NCBI RefSeq assembly: GCF_037975245.1
Contig: NC_092567.1
Span: 14,274,876 to 14,338,875, forward strand
Reading direction: 5' to 3'
Length of the DNA: 64,000 nucleotides
From: Apostichopus japonicus
Taxonomy: Eukaryota > Echinodermata > Holothuroidea > Aspidochirotida > Stichopodidae
The position numbers and the translations under genes were made by a program. The stretch's first letter is position 1. Each line of letters opens with the position of its first letter. Below, piece by piece: positions 1-11,636 of this stretch. Below the pieces are notes generated by a model that was not told the DNA's origin, did no database searches, and saw only the letters and a list, made by a program, of their open reading frames with translations.

Positions 1-552
1 CATATGCAGCATGTATATATCTTCACTATATTGTCCATCAGTGTGCTGTATCTACAACCCAGGCTTTAAACCAGTTGTTTATGCTTCACTGTGCAGCATT
101 TTTTTTCATTTAAGATACTATAATCTCCATTGTATATATATAAATATATGTATTTATCTATGTGTTACTTAGTGCAAGATTCATCGAATAAACATAGCGT
201 AATAACTATCAATTCTAATTCTCTCCATGTTCTTTGGTCACTCGTTCCATCCATATCCGGGAGTCTTCATCAGGGGCAGACTGACCCTCCTAGGTGTTTA
301 GACCTAATATTAAATGCCTTCGATGTTGGATTAGCCTCAAATACGACATCAGCAGTAAAACAGTAACTAGCAAGATCGTTCGCTCATCCATTTGAAATGT
401 TTGTAAGGCTTAACGTGTAATGAATATAGTAAAACGGATTGGTTTGAAATTTGAATACTGTATAGTGTTGACGTTTATGCGCAGTTGTTGTGTATGCAGT
501 AGAACCTGCCAAAATAGTACAGCACTATGGCGGGCAATCAGTCTCAAATTGT
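1..552. other. No gene recognised
   Basis: AT-rich sequence with only short open frames of no recognisable family. The two 60-codon frames at about 410-602 are complementary to each other on opposite strands, and neither has a recognisable start context or domain. Confidence 0.5.
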
Positions 553-1545
553 GGGTAATCGACTCATACCGATTTAAATCGACATATACCAATTTCCTTT
601 GACTTATACTAGTTTCCAGCAGCTTAAATTGACTTCTACCGATTTAAATCGACATATACCAGTTTAATTCTACATATAATCGATCTAAATCGGCATATAC
701 CAGTTCATTTCGACATATCATCGATTTAAATCGACAATCATATACAATTTAAATCGATGATAAGTAAAATAAATCGGTGTATGTCAATTTAAATTGACAT
801 ATACCAGTTTAAATCGATGATATGTCGAAATAAATCGGTATATGCCAATTTAAATCAACATATACCAATATAATTCGACTTATACCAGTTTAAGTTGACA
901 TATTTAAATCGACATATACCAATTTAAACCGATGATATGTAAAATAAATCGGTATATGTCAATTTAAATCGACATATACCAGTTTAAATCGATGATATGT
1001 CGAAATAAATCGGTATATGTCAATTTAAATCGACAAATACTAATATAATTCGACTTATACCAGTTTAAATTGCCATATTTAAATCGACATATACCAATTT
1101 AAAACATATACCAAATTTACAAATAAGTTAAATAAATCGGTATATGTAAATTTAAATCGACATCTACTAGTTTAAATCGATGATAAGTAAAATAAATCGG
1201 TGTATGCCAATTTAAATCGACATATACCAGTTTAAATCGATGATATGTCGAAATAAATCGGTATATGTCAATTTAAATCGACATATACTAATATAATTCG
1301 ACTTATACCAGTTTAAATTGACATATTTCAATCGACATATACCAATTTAAAACATATACCAAATTTACAAATAAGTAAAATAAATCGGTATATGTAAATT
1401 AAATCGACATCTTCTAGTTTAAATCGATGATATGTCGAATTAAATCGGTAGAAGTCAATTGCCTTGGACTTATACCAATTTCTAGCAACTCTAATTGACA
1501 TTTACCTATTTAAATCTACATATCATCGATTTAGCTCATTAACAT
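553..1545. repeat. AT-rich satellite of inverted 20-bp motifs
   Basis: About 1 kb is built from variants of the motif AAATCGACATATACCAGTTT and of its reverse complement, joined by ATCGATGATATGTCGAAATA-type linkers. Motif and complement alternate, so the array can form many local hairpins. A longer composite (motif, linker, inverted motif) recurs near 780-870, 900-1040 and 1190-1290. Copies vary by single bases and small deletions. There are no unique spacers, so this is a satellite, not a CRISPR array. A related motif occurs again near 17620-17720. Confidence 0.85.
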
Positions 1546-1684
1546 ATTCCAAATTCCGATTTTGGTGATGATTGACATGTGAAGATACATCACGTGCAGT
1601 CACCTGACAAGGCGGGCGAACAATTAAATAGTTCCAAATTTACCAAGCTAGCAAGGGTGTTCATCATGATTATGTCAATGTAAT

Positions 1685-2420
1685 CAGGGGCGTATCCAGG
1701 TTTTTTTTAACCCTGGGGGGGGGGGCGAATTACTATCTAAGCGGAGCGCCACCGTCAGTTGGCGCGCAGCGTACAAGAACATTTCTGGTTTTGATACCCC
1801 CCCATCACCGGAAATGACACTTCTCGGGCTTGAAATGACCAACCAGATGTACACTTCTGCCTGTGAACCAAGTTGTTCCTAATAGTTTTTTTTTTCATCC
1901 ATAACCTTTTTGAAGATGTCACCAGTCACACATCATGTTGGAGCTCACCGCATCTCCTGTGGATCATTGCTTTTTGTAGGTGATTCTACTTCGCGGCCCA
2001 CAATACCCGTAAGCCCCACTTTTCAAGGTTTCAAGCCCATGATTTGTTCAGAATTTGAACACTCACAAATTCTCGTGAATAAATTCACTTCAAAACATAC
2101 CCATAATGTTGCACAAAATTTCATCTATGGGAAACCTTCAACCCCTAACAGACGAGGGAATAATGATGAAGAATGGTGGTCAGGGAATTTTCGAAAATTC
2201 AGACACAGTTAATTTATTGGTGTACGTCTATTAAAACCTTTTTTAACGGCTACTATAAAACTTCGTTGAAGAAAACGAAAAAATACCAGATATTTCCGAA
2301 ACCGAACACTACACATATCTACAGTTGGAGGCTGTTCATCCCGGAACGCCATTTTCATGCTTACTGATATGATGTGATATCTGCTGTTTGCTTTAAATTT
2401 TCGAATAGTTGAAAGGAGAC
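1685..2420 (-). mobile_element. hAT-like element, deleted copy in reverse orientation
   Basis: The left edge begins CAGGGGCGTATCCAGG, the reverse complement of the 3' terminus of the large elements at 26797-29328 and 39792-41922. The sequence then follows those elements backwards: the subterminal hairpin block (1733-1775), the stretch matching 28680-29200, then a jump to the stretch matching about 27600-27650, so an internal segment is missing. The open frames at 1910-2439 are by-products of this repeat. The opposite terminus and a target-site duplication could not be identified. Confidence 0.7.
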
Positions 2421-2527
2421 TGAAATAAGTAACTATCATCTGTTCATTGTGTAATGCTTCAACCGGGTGTAACGATGAGCCTGGCGGGCTCCTGGCCCAA
2501 AGGGGCCCCTATCAGGAGGTCTAAGCA

Positions 2528-2720
2528 AGGGCGTCCTCAGAAATGTTTACAAAGGCAGGGGGGTTGAGTAGGGTATAAAGGTGTAACACACTACTAGAAA
2601 CTATCTAAGCGGAGCGCCACAATCGGTTGGCGCGGAGCGCACGACGATTTCTTAGCCAAAATAAATACTCCTAGATCGTCGGAAAAGACCCTTCCCGTTC
2701 AAGTTGCATATCCACATCGG
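2528..2720 (-). mobile_element. Fragment of the same hAT-like family
   Basis: This stretch contains CTATCTAAGCGGAGCGCC and a following part that matches, in reverse, the 28440-28566 region of the larger element. It is a decayed fragment next to the 1685-2420 copy. Its ends are not resolved. Confidence 0.55.
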
Positions 2721-3929
2721 TTATGTTGAGATCTCATGTCTTAGGATTTTTACTTTCAATAATTTCAGTAATGCATTATGGGTCCGTATGCAATGAACAT
2801 AACTAGAGAACTGTTGGTTGGGTGAAATCATTGAAATGTCAAATGCTTAACTTTTCTTTTCAATCTTTGATTTTCCAGTGGGGGAGTGCCCCCTCCCCCC
2901 CCCTACGGTATGGAGTAAAATGGAGACTACTGTACAAATTAAGTAATCAAACCTATAAGCATAGGCATAATTTCGGCTGAAACTTTGTCTCCATCTAAGC
3001 CTAATTTCCTGTGCTTTTTTACTTACCAGATACACCGAAGGCATCTTTATTCTTACCTTTTATATTATATTTATATGCAAGCCCTGCCTCCTTTTTCAAA
3101 TGAACGCAGTTTCAAGTCTGTTGGGTGGTTGGTAATTGTTTTAGAATTTTTCAAAAAATCATATGTCCCGATGTTGTACTCTGTACAATATTGGCTGGAA
3201 TTGGGTTTTAAATAATATACTTCGTTTTCGATTACAATAATAAATAACATAACTAACTCGGCGCAGACATTAACAACCAATGAGCCCATGATCATGATGT
3301 CCGTATTCCGTAAAACGTGGAAATATGTATATTGTCTTGTTCAGTCTTTGCATGAGTTTTTCTTTCCCAGTAAAACGGGCCCTCCCTATCCAAAGAGGTA
3401 TACCCCTTTTCTGTAACATCAGTATAGCGGGGCCCCCTTTTGGTCGGGGCCACCTGGTTAGCACGGTCTGAGCCCATAGGAGTTACGCTACTTTGCCCCA
3501 CATTCTTTTCATTTCACAAGACGCACAGTTTCAAGTTCATTACACACTGAAGGCTTCGATTCTCTATCTGCCTTCAGTTAAGGGAAGATCGTGGGATTTT
3601 CATCCCTATCGCTAGATATTGCTAGATATCCATACAGTACAGTGCCCTTGGGATTTCTTGGATTTTTCGGGGCCTGATCTTGGGAAATTGCAAAGTCTGA
3701 AGTGGTCAGACTCTATATGTAGGTAAGTGTACGACCTCTAGATGTCACTAATATACCCGATCACTTGTTATCGATGAAGTGGTGTGTTTTCGGATTTTGT
3801 CAAGGTCTTGGTACTACGGGCGAAGGTCATTAATTAAGTTTCATAACTCATCGGGAAGCGATTAGAAGGGGTGGGGCGTATGTTTGTGGGACCGCGTTTT
3901 CATGCAGATGGGAACAATCTCAAGAAGTG
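2721..3929. other. No gene recognised
   Basis: Unique-looking AT-rich sequence with short homopolymer runs. Short frames at 2847-3501 overlap on both strands, lack recognisable domains and are best treated as chance. Confidence 0.4.
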
Positions 3930-4413
3930 ATGGGTTCGTCATGTTCCCCGACGACTCGGTCGAGTTCGAGACCAGCCACAGTTGGTTTCATAGCACAATT
4001 GTACAGTTTAAGGCTCCATACACACATACTCGTTATCATATATAGTACCGGTATATATATATAGATATCTATATTAGTGAGAAAGGAAAAATGGTAACGT
4101 CAAAAATGGAGTTGGTCGGTGTAAGGGGGCCCACGTCCCCTCCGTAATCCTCGATTCGTCACTGGATACCCTGTGTATATAATAGCAGCGCTGTAATTAT
4201 GACTGTTCCTCTTCTCTTCCCGGTATTTTGGCGTTTATCTTCTACTCCCTCCTTTTACTCTCTTTCTTCTTTTTCTTTTCTCTTCCTTCCTCTCCTTCCT
4301 CCTCTTTTTTTTATCTTCCTCTTTTTTCCTTTTTTTCTTCTCCTTTTTTTCTCTCCTTTTTTTCTTACCCGGGAGGCGCGCGCTCCCACCCCCCCCCCCC
4401 TGGATACGCACCT
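3930..4413 (-). mobile_element. 5' end fragment of the large hAT-like element, reversed
   Basis: Reading backwards from 4413, the sequence gives CAGGTGCGTATCCAGG, a C/G run, and a long polypyrimidine stretch (polypurine on the element's top strand, 4210-4370). It then matches the part of the 26797 copy around 27000-27250, including the block near 3940-4000 that corresponds to 27200-27250. The match stops near 3930, so the copy is truncated. The serine/phenylalanine-rich frames at 4199-4503 are translations of the polypyrimidine tract. Confidence 0.7.
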
Positions 4414-4620
4414 GCCAACTTTCACTTCTTGAGATATGGTGTTACAAGGTTTTCAGACCCCAGCCTCTGTCTACCTCAAATGACCTTTGACCTCCATAAA
4501 TAAATAAAAAGAGATCATCTACTTACCAAGTGATACTTACATACCAAGTTTCTAGTTTAAGCAACTTCTAGAGATATCGTGTTTATAAGCCAAGGCATCA
4601 CAACTCACATAAACACGCCC
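4414..4620. repeat. Dispersed repeat with nuclear-receptor-like direct repeat
   Basis: This stretch resembles the decayed tandem repeat at 53690-54260 and the piece at 63535-63600 (shared phrases such as GAGATATCGTGTTTA and TGACCTTTGA). It contains TGACCTTTGACCT at 4481-4493, a perfect direct repeat of the half-site AGGTCA with one base spacing when read on the other strand. Confidence 0.55.
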
Positions 4621-4984
4621 ACACATACATGCCATCATTACTGCATTGCTTATACGAATATCATCAAACCAAAAATGACCCCCCCCCCCCCACCCCTTGT
4701 CATGGGTTTTAATTCACAGTTGAACATTTCAGTTAACCAAGCTACATGAATCTACCTGACGACCATGGGTCACAAGATCACTTTCATTATCACGAGGACA
4801 GCTCTTGTTTTTATATCTCGGCTCATGTTTACATTATGTTTGTCCCCGCTCACACGAGCATCACCTTACCTGGGCCAATACTGATGAATGTGCACATATA
4901 ATCATTCCGCGCTTCACGTCTTCCTCCGTTATTAATTCTAGAAGAACGCCATCCTGCTTACCCCGTTGACCAGTATCCAGCTTT

Positions 4985-5861
4985 TTTCACATGTTCACTT
5001 TCCACCAATCACAGAGGTACGTAATTGACATATGTCTAAGTACGATAACCAATCATATCAGACATTCACACTCGGTTCTCACACATTCATTAACTAATTA
5101 ATTAATTAATAACGAGGAGCCACCCGCACAAACAAATAAACAATTGAAAAGACAATTAAGAACGGATTACTGAGAGCACTTAAGTTGTGCCCTACTCAAA
5201 GGGTAATATCAATTTCTTTGCTGAAATGTCGTTCTATAATTCGAAGCAGTTTGATGACTGTTGCATTTCCCTTTGGAAGCATCGTTTTGAAAAGAAGATA
5301 AATTATTGTTTTCATAAGATAGTTTTCATAAGCAATGGATATTCTGTAGTATCTTTGATAAATTACGTGTTTTGTTCAGTCGATACACTATTGTGGTAAT
5401 CGTGTAAGAATGAATGTATATTGTCATTTCTTAAGTTTTAACAAGTACTCGGAGATCGCTAGGCTAGTGTATCTAATACCATGTACAATTGAACAACTAT
5501 AGAATGCAAAGTATTTTTTTGTTTATTGTTTTACATATACCTACTCATTTCCGCTAAATTATTGCAAAATACAGTCATATCAGGCTCTTTCTTTGAATAA
5601 AATCTTTTTGTAAAACCTAGGTATGACAATTAAACATTTTTCACTTTTATACTGTTAAACGTTCTATGAAGAAGGGGTGGGGGAGGGGATGACCAAGAGG
5701 GACAGAACATGTGCATATCATTACTACATATATGTATGCCAACATCACAACTTAGGCCTAATATATATTTCCTTTTAAGGTTAGCATACTGTAATGCATT
5801 GAAGCAATTTGACAAGTAAATACTACAAAAGTCTAATTGAGGTTCTTGCGTTTACAGGGCC
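4985..5861 (+). repeat. Upstream flank of receptor A (duplicated unit)
   Basis: The segment from the phrase CACATGTTCACTTTC onward is recognisably homologous to 11637-12489 upstream of receptor B, but with many substitutions and indels. This marks the left part of a duplicated unit with a period of about 6.65 kb. Just before the first codon, both copies keep TTCTTGCGTTTACAGGGCC, which looks like a splice acceptor. A non-coding 5' exon farther upstream is therefore likely, but I could not place it. Confidence 0.65.
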
Positions 5862-5949
5862 ATGCTGTTTATCGGGAAAAGAATGGCGTTCATTGTGATT
5901 TCCATTCTTTGTGTCATCGTCAACGTTCAGTTCGTGACGTCACAAGGTG
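5862..5949 (+). CDS. Receptor A exon 1 (signal peptide)
   Basis: Encodes 29 residues plus one base: a start, a basic patch and a hydrophobic stretch (FIVISILCVIVNVQF) ending in TSQG, a good signal peptide. The donor is G|GTAAGT. The second ATG, seven codons in, could also serve as the start, because the hydrophobic core follows it. Receptor B has the same arrangement. Confidence 0.8.
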
Positions 5950-8900
5950 GTAAGTATAACCCTATCCGTGTACTGACATTTTGCATAAAAGACCGACCAA
6001 ATTATTTCCGAACCATAGAATGTGAAAACAGCAAAATAATTTAGATTTAAGGAAAAAATATTGTTATCGATTCGATTTCCATTAGGTTGAAAAATATCTT
6101 ACTTCTCTGAATTATTTCCTTTGAATGAGACTCTCCAAATATTACCAGTTTTTATTATTTAATATCAGTGAACGACTACAACTTGACCCCTGTCAAGAAT
6201 ATTCGTGCCATGGTCTCATCTTTTCTTTAAAATGTATCCTTACGTTAATACGACTTTGTCGTATAGATGGCGAGAATAATATTCTAGTAACACCATATCC
6301 AAATAACGATATATCTACATGTTCCTTTCGGTGTCGTTGGATTCTCTTACAACATTTCTAAATTGCTCAATCTATACCACAAGTGTGGGCATCATGTGAT
6401 ATGTTGCTGAAATGTTCTAATTGTATAAACTATGACACTGGTAACAGAAAGATCTAGAAATTCAAACGTTTGCGACAAAACAAAAGGCGAAATTAGAAAA
6501 CGGCGAAATTAGAAGGCATGGATGAAAAGATTGTTTTTGACATACCATTCCTAAACGCCTCTTTATAAGATTCTTATGTAATGATGGACTCAGAATCTTT
6601 TGCGTCGTGGCAAATTCACTCCATCAAAGAACATAGCTACAGTCGCGAGGACTTCATGGTAACTTGATGTTAGTGCCAAATATCATTCTGCTTAATACTC
6701 TTATATAAATAAGCAAAATTCACATCATTATTGCTTGCACCATTTTGCAATCAACTTCAAGGAATATGAAATGTAACAGCATGTTTTGCAAAACGGGTAT
6801 TGGTGTTATCTTCGCTATCGGTCTGCCCTACCAAGCTCCTACGCCTACTGACGTCTGTTTCGACGGCCTGAGTTTGTCCATATATTGGATTTTACTGGTT
6901 TTAAATGAGGACTGATTGACTAATAACTGGATCTTGAATTGATGTGAACTGAAATATATGGCAGAGTAACACTATAGCTTGGAAAATCATTTGGGTATAA
7001 ATGGGTATAGTAGATGAATTATACATGAGTTTTCATCAATCACTGACCTCCTTTTATTTGTCGTTGCAGATTTTCTAAATTTGAGTGCGTTCCCGTGCTT
7101 TACACATACCTGCTCTAAGTTCTCGCCGCAATGTGCATGTGATGAACTGTGCCATTACTATGGCGACTGCTGCTTCGATGCACCTGCGTCTACTCCGGAA
7201 GTCTTTGTGGATTTTCCACCTAAAGAACTGATGCAATGTCGCAGACTGCCTGGTAACAGCAACTCTGTACTGTGGATGGTGAGCGAGTGTCCAGAAATGG
7301 TACCTGAACGTATTTCAATACTATGTCTGTTTGAACCTTCCAATGATGACGTCACTGAAGTGAACTTGTTTCGACCTGTGTCAGATAGATATGGTAACGT
7401 TTACAAGAATTACCACTGTGCTGTTTGCAATGGCATTCATCCATCTGAAATTGAACTTTGGGAGATCACCCAATCCTGCACGAGTTGTCCAGAAAGTTTG
7501 TCCTTAGACCAACATCACGTAGCTAACATTTCGGCCGAGCATTGTCAGCTGACATATCAGCTAAGTCTTCTGAATCAAGTTTTGAGATGGCGAAGTTGCC
7601 AAGGCAACTGGATTGCTACATGCCCTGAAGTTAGAGACCTCCTCGAGAAAGAGATTTGCTCCAACACTTCATCACCAGGATGGTATAATGGAGATTATTA
7701 CAAGAATGAGTACTGTGCAAGATGTAACGGAATGAACAACTCATTATCCTGGGCATGTGATTCATTCTTAATAGATGAATCACTGCCAGATTTAGGAGTT
7801 TTGGATCGAATCTTTGATTTTTCGAACCTTGGTGAACACCACACACCACAGATACCACAGATACCTTCATGTAACGAGAACGGTACTTACAACGACTTCA
7901 TATTTATTACCGTTAATGATTCATTCATCTCTTACTGTGATAACCTTCTCGATCGAGCTCAAAAATGCTTCTTTGACGAAATCATTGAAGGGTTTTCTGA
8001 TGACTTATCTTGGGACTCAATCAATGATTTTCGAACTGCTAGCCTGAATGAAGAGGGAGCGCACAAACGTCTTTCTCGGGGTTTCAGAATCCCACGAGTA
8101 AACACGTCGTGGTTAGATGATCTTTACAACGAGTTCTACAAGGAGATATCGATAAAATCATGTTACTTGTCCAATGTCGAATTGATTCGCATTTGTGGAT
8201 ACGAAGAATGGAGTGAAACAAATAATTGTTCTCGCGAAACAATCGAGTATAAGTTAGAAGACAACTCAACGACAGATGAAGTTCTGTCAGAGTTAGCGAG
8301 CACTTTCGGCGTTGAATTCAAGATATCATGGTTCAGAATCCATACCAAAACCGTTCCATTGGCTACCGCCCTTTCGGAAAGATCAATCACGGTTTGTCTG
8401 ACGGATGTTAAAGATGACCAAGTTCCTGTTTTCATTTCAAGTCCTTACTATCTTTGGTTGCATACAATCTTTGGAGGAATTTGTTGCATAGTCGCCGTTT
8501 TTAGTCACATTGCAACTTTTCTTACTTATCTGATATTTTCAAAGTTACGTAACACATTCGGCATATCCCTGATGAGTTTTGTTTTTTCCGTTGCTATGGG
8601 TATTGTCTTTGTTCAGTACGTCAATGATTTCGTCATAACAGTAAATGATCGCCTCTGTCAATCATTCGCTGTAATTGGTCACTTCTGTTGGTTGTCGTCT
8701 TTCTCGTGGTTGACAATACTAGTCTGGGACTTGTATGCTACTCTGGCATCCACTACTCTGCGGATACGCAAAGCCAGTTCAAACCGGAGACTAGCCCTGT
8801 ACTGCTGTCTCGGGTGGGTGCTTCCGTTTCTCATAATTGCAGCATGTTTGACTATGTGGTTATGTGAGTTAACAAATATCTCAATTTCATATGGTTCCGT

Positions 8901-9769
8901 GCAAGGAAAGACATGTTGGATAAACCCACCTTTGGTATCCCTGTTCGTCGTTGGAGTTCCTTTGACTGTGTCCTTTCTAGCAAACATGGTTCTCTTCTCA
9001 CTGATAGGCAGATCTTTTTATCATCATAGATCAAACTCTGCAGTTCTTCGGAAAGGTTCCAATTCGAGCACGACCTCCCGGAAAGGCAAACAGGTGGAAT
9101 TGATAGTTTATATCAAGGTACGCCTTCATTTTATAGAAAATTCCATAGTTAATAATTTCATAGAATGCCCCGACAAATCCTCCGCATATGACTATAATTT
9201 TATAATGATCAATTCAAATTCAGTTTAGACATTCTTTATTGATATGTTACTTTCAATTATGGTTTGAGGACATTGAAATTGATCAAAACGAAATTGTAAA
9301 TGCTTAGATTTTACCCAAGCATGTGTGGTGGCAGACTTTAAATTATGGACTTCAAGCAAAACATTTCACGATACCAACTGCACATGGGTGTGTCTGGGTG
9401 CGGTCAGCGAATACAAATACAAACAATGTCACATAAGTGATTTAGCCTGCTATTGTTTGAATGAACATATGAAAAAATATACAAAAAATATAAACAATGC
9501 CCACAAGATATCATTTACGTCATATGTCTATCTCTTCACTACAGATGGCTATGCTGATGGGGTTTTCCTGGTTTTTCGGCTTTCTGTCGGAATTCTCTGG
9601 TGTTGAAGTTTTATGGGCGTTCTACTACCTCTCCTTCCTTCTCCAGGGACTTGTGGTATTCATCTTCTTTGGCCTTGGAGGCAGGGCTGGTGTCCTCTGG
9701 AGAAGCAAACTTGGCCTCTCTGGTTCCTCGTCCACGCAGACTCAAATGTCAACAAATGTGTCGCATTGA
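5862..9769 (+). CDS. Receptor A: somatomedin-B-like / class B-type seven-helix GPCR
   Basis: Three exons, joined as 5862-5949, 7070-9117 and 9545-9769, encode 786 residues. All junctions are GT-AG, with phases 1 and 0. The product should be a plasma-membrane receptor with a large cysteine-rich ectodomain. Seen in order: a signal peptide (residues 1-27), a somatomedin-B-like knot (about 39-86, with C-x-CD-x2-C-x5-CC-x-D), two similar cysteine motifs ending CAVCNG (about 145) and CARCNG (about 245), many N-x-S/T sites, then seven helices (about 485-775) split between exons 2 and 3. A TCW in the second extracellular loop and the FSWFFGF of helix 6 fit the class B/adhesion/methuselah-like group. 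No GPS cleavage motif is visible before helix 1. The ligand is unknown. The nearest family by appearance is methuselah-like or adhesion-type GPCR. Family assignment at class B level is fairly sure; the subfamily is inference. Confidence 0.85.
7070..9117 (+). CDS. Receptor A exon 2 (ectodomain and helices 1-5)
   Basis: A single large exon with acceptor TTGCAG|AT and donor AAG|GTACGC. It carries the whole cysteine-rich ectodomain and helices 1-5. The reading frame stays open for another 36 codons into intron 2, which would give a five-helix truncated product if the intron were kept. Frames on the minus strand inside this exon are shadows. Confidence 0.88.
9545..9769 (+). CDS. Receptor A exon 3 (helices 6-7 and tail)
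   Basis: Acceptor CACTACAG|ATG in phase 0. Encodes MAMLMGFSWFFGFLSEF (helix 6), a second hydrophobic helix (WAFYYLSFLLQGLVVFIFFGL), and a short serine/threonine-rich cytoplasmic tail ending NVSH and TGA. The internal ATG is a helix-6 codon, not a start. Confidence 0.87.
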   Translation: MAMLMGFSWFFGFLSEFSGVEVLWAFYYLSFLLQGLVVFIFFGLGGRAGVLWRSKLGLSGSSSTQTQMSTNVSH

Positions 9770-10385
9770 GAGCATCGCAAATTTAACGCAAATGCTTAGT
9801 AACCATCACGAAATGTGACGTAAACAAGAATGACATCATTTTAGTATTGCTTAGATCCTCATCACTACCACTGTAATGGTACTGTCATTGATAAAGTGTA
9901 GTGAGTAACGTATAGTGGTGATATGGTCCCTACTTTTAACTAAAACTTACCTTGGATTAACAACTTCCCCATGTTGTGCAAAAAGGCTGAACAGTATTAC
10001 GAAGCTGTAGTCGTTGCAGTGACAATATGCATAAATCAACTCACTTGCAGTGATAAATTTTCGTTTTTTCTTGTTTTATCTGCCTCACTGTACCTAGGCT
10101 CAATACATATGTAACTTTCCTGTTATCATTATCTTGTCAGTTTATAATCACTAATCATGTTTTTTTTTTTTGGTGTCCTGCTCACCAGTACTAGTTACAT
10201 ATGTGTTAGTTCTGAACCACCTTGCGACGCTTTACTGTAACAATAATCAAACTGGTACATGTCAACTTAACGTATGGAAAATCAAGAACGTATCTTCAAT
10301 TATGAAGTATAGCGTTTTGTGATAAATACTAACGACTATTAACAGTTGTTAGTTCACCTACCAGCCATCCGTGCTATGAAGCCAC
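9770..10385 (+). repeat. Downstream flank of receptor A (duplicated unit)
   Basis: Nearly the same as 16598-17190 downstream of receptor B, and more distantly similar to 18200-18690. Likely contains the 3' untranslated region, but I could not identify the poly(A) signal with confidence. Confidence 0.65.
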
Positions 10386-11636
10386 TTCTGTAGAAGGTAA
10401 TTTTCATCTTACAACAACATAACGGAAAGTTTTAGACCAAAACGCTCACAGCGAAAACTAAGAATTGGCTGTGCGGCAAGCACAGCTTTGCGGTTTTTCT
10501 GCTGACCTACTTTACCTCGTTGCTCTGTGGACAATTACGCGACGGCGGAAAGCGTCAGGGACTGTTCCATTATACATTAGGGAGTTAATACCAATGAAAT
10601 ACTAGACCGAACCCCCATTACGACTTGTACTTGAATTAGTCTATAGGCTACAGTATCAGTAATACTGTCTCATACGCAGCTAGCATAGACCTTACACTTT
10701 AAGGCTATATTGCGTGCTAAACAGTACAGAACTATATTCTTTAGAACAACTACATACCCCACAAACTGTGGTTTGGTACGTTCCAACCTAGTCGTTTCAT
10801 CGCGTGGTCAGAAACAGGTTCAAAAGGATACAGAAAATGTCACTTAGGAGGTATTATTTTCAACCGAAATTACAATTAATTGAATAAATAAAGTCTTCTG
10901 AAAGTTACTGAGAAGCATTTTGAGTTAAATCTAACAATAACTCAAGATATCACAATCAAACGACAACACTTCTTGAATGCACATTCCCCAACGTGTGCTG
11001 AGTACAGTATCGTGACGTCATGTCGATTGAGAACAAAGGGAAACGGAAGAAATATCCCTGATTTCTTTTTAGTTTGCAATTTGGCGTAAGGTTCTCATTG
11101 GTCAATTTAGTTAAGAATCGGTAGAAAACGTGATGAATATTCATAGTTTAATTCACTGTTTGAACTGGGATTATAGGACTTCGCATACAAAAGTTACGGC
11201 GCAAAAATAGCCCACACAGTGCGGAAAAACTAGGGTTTTCAAGTGTTCTCTCATTGAAAATATCCTAAAATCACTTTTTTAATTAAAAATTGGCGTAAGG
11301 TTACCAAAATATATATGGATTAAGGCATACACCAGCAGAAAGCGAACAGTTTAAGCTTTCAAAATGTGGATGGTCCAAAATGATTGACTAAATACACATG
11401 AAGATACAGGTCAAAACACACACAAAATGGCTCTTGCGCTACACAGTTAAGGACCCTCTCGGAGTGCCGTGAGCGCTATGTTCCGTTATGATGCTCAACG
11501 AGCAAACCATTGTTACGATGAGTTATTTACGATTCATCGTGAGAATTGACTTAAATCTCCACGTGCAACGGAGCTCTTCAGAAAAGGCTACTCTGCTACG
11601 GAACAAACCGTTGAAAAAGTCTGCACATTAAGTTGT
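10386..11636. other. Spacer between duplicated units, no gene recognised
   Basis: AT-rich sequence lying between the 3' flank of unit A and the 5' flank of unit B. Only one short frame (10956-11144, minus) is present, with no recognisable domain. The phrase TTGGCGTAAGGTTNNCA occurs twice (about 11080 and 11289), as a short local duplication. Confidence 0.45.

Noticed and set aside
8084-8987. Minus-strand frames inside the receptor exons (also at 14911-15814)
   Set aside because: Shadows of the receptor coding strand. They are conserved between copies only because the coding strand is.
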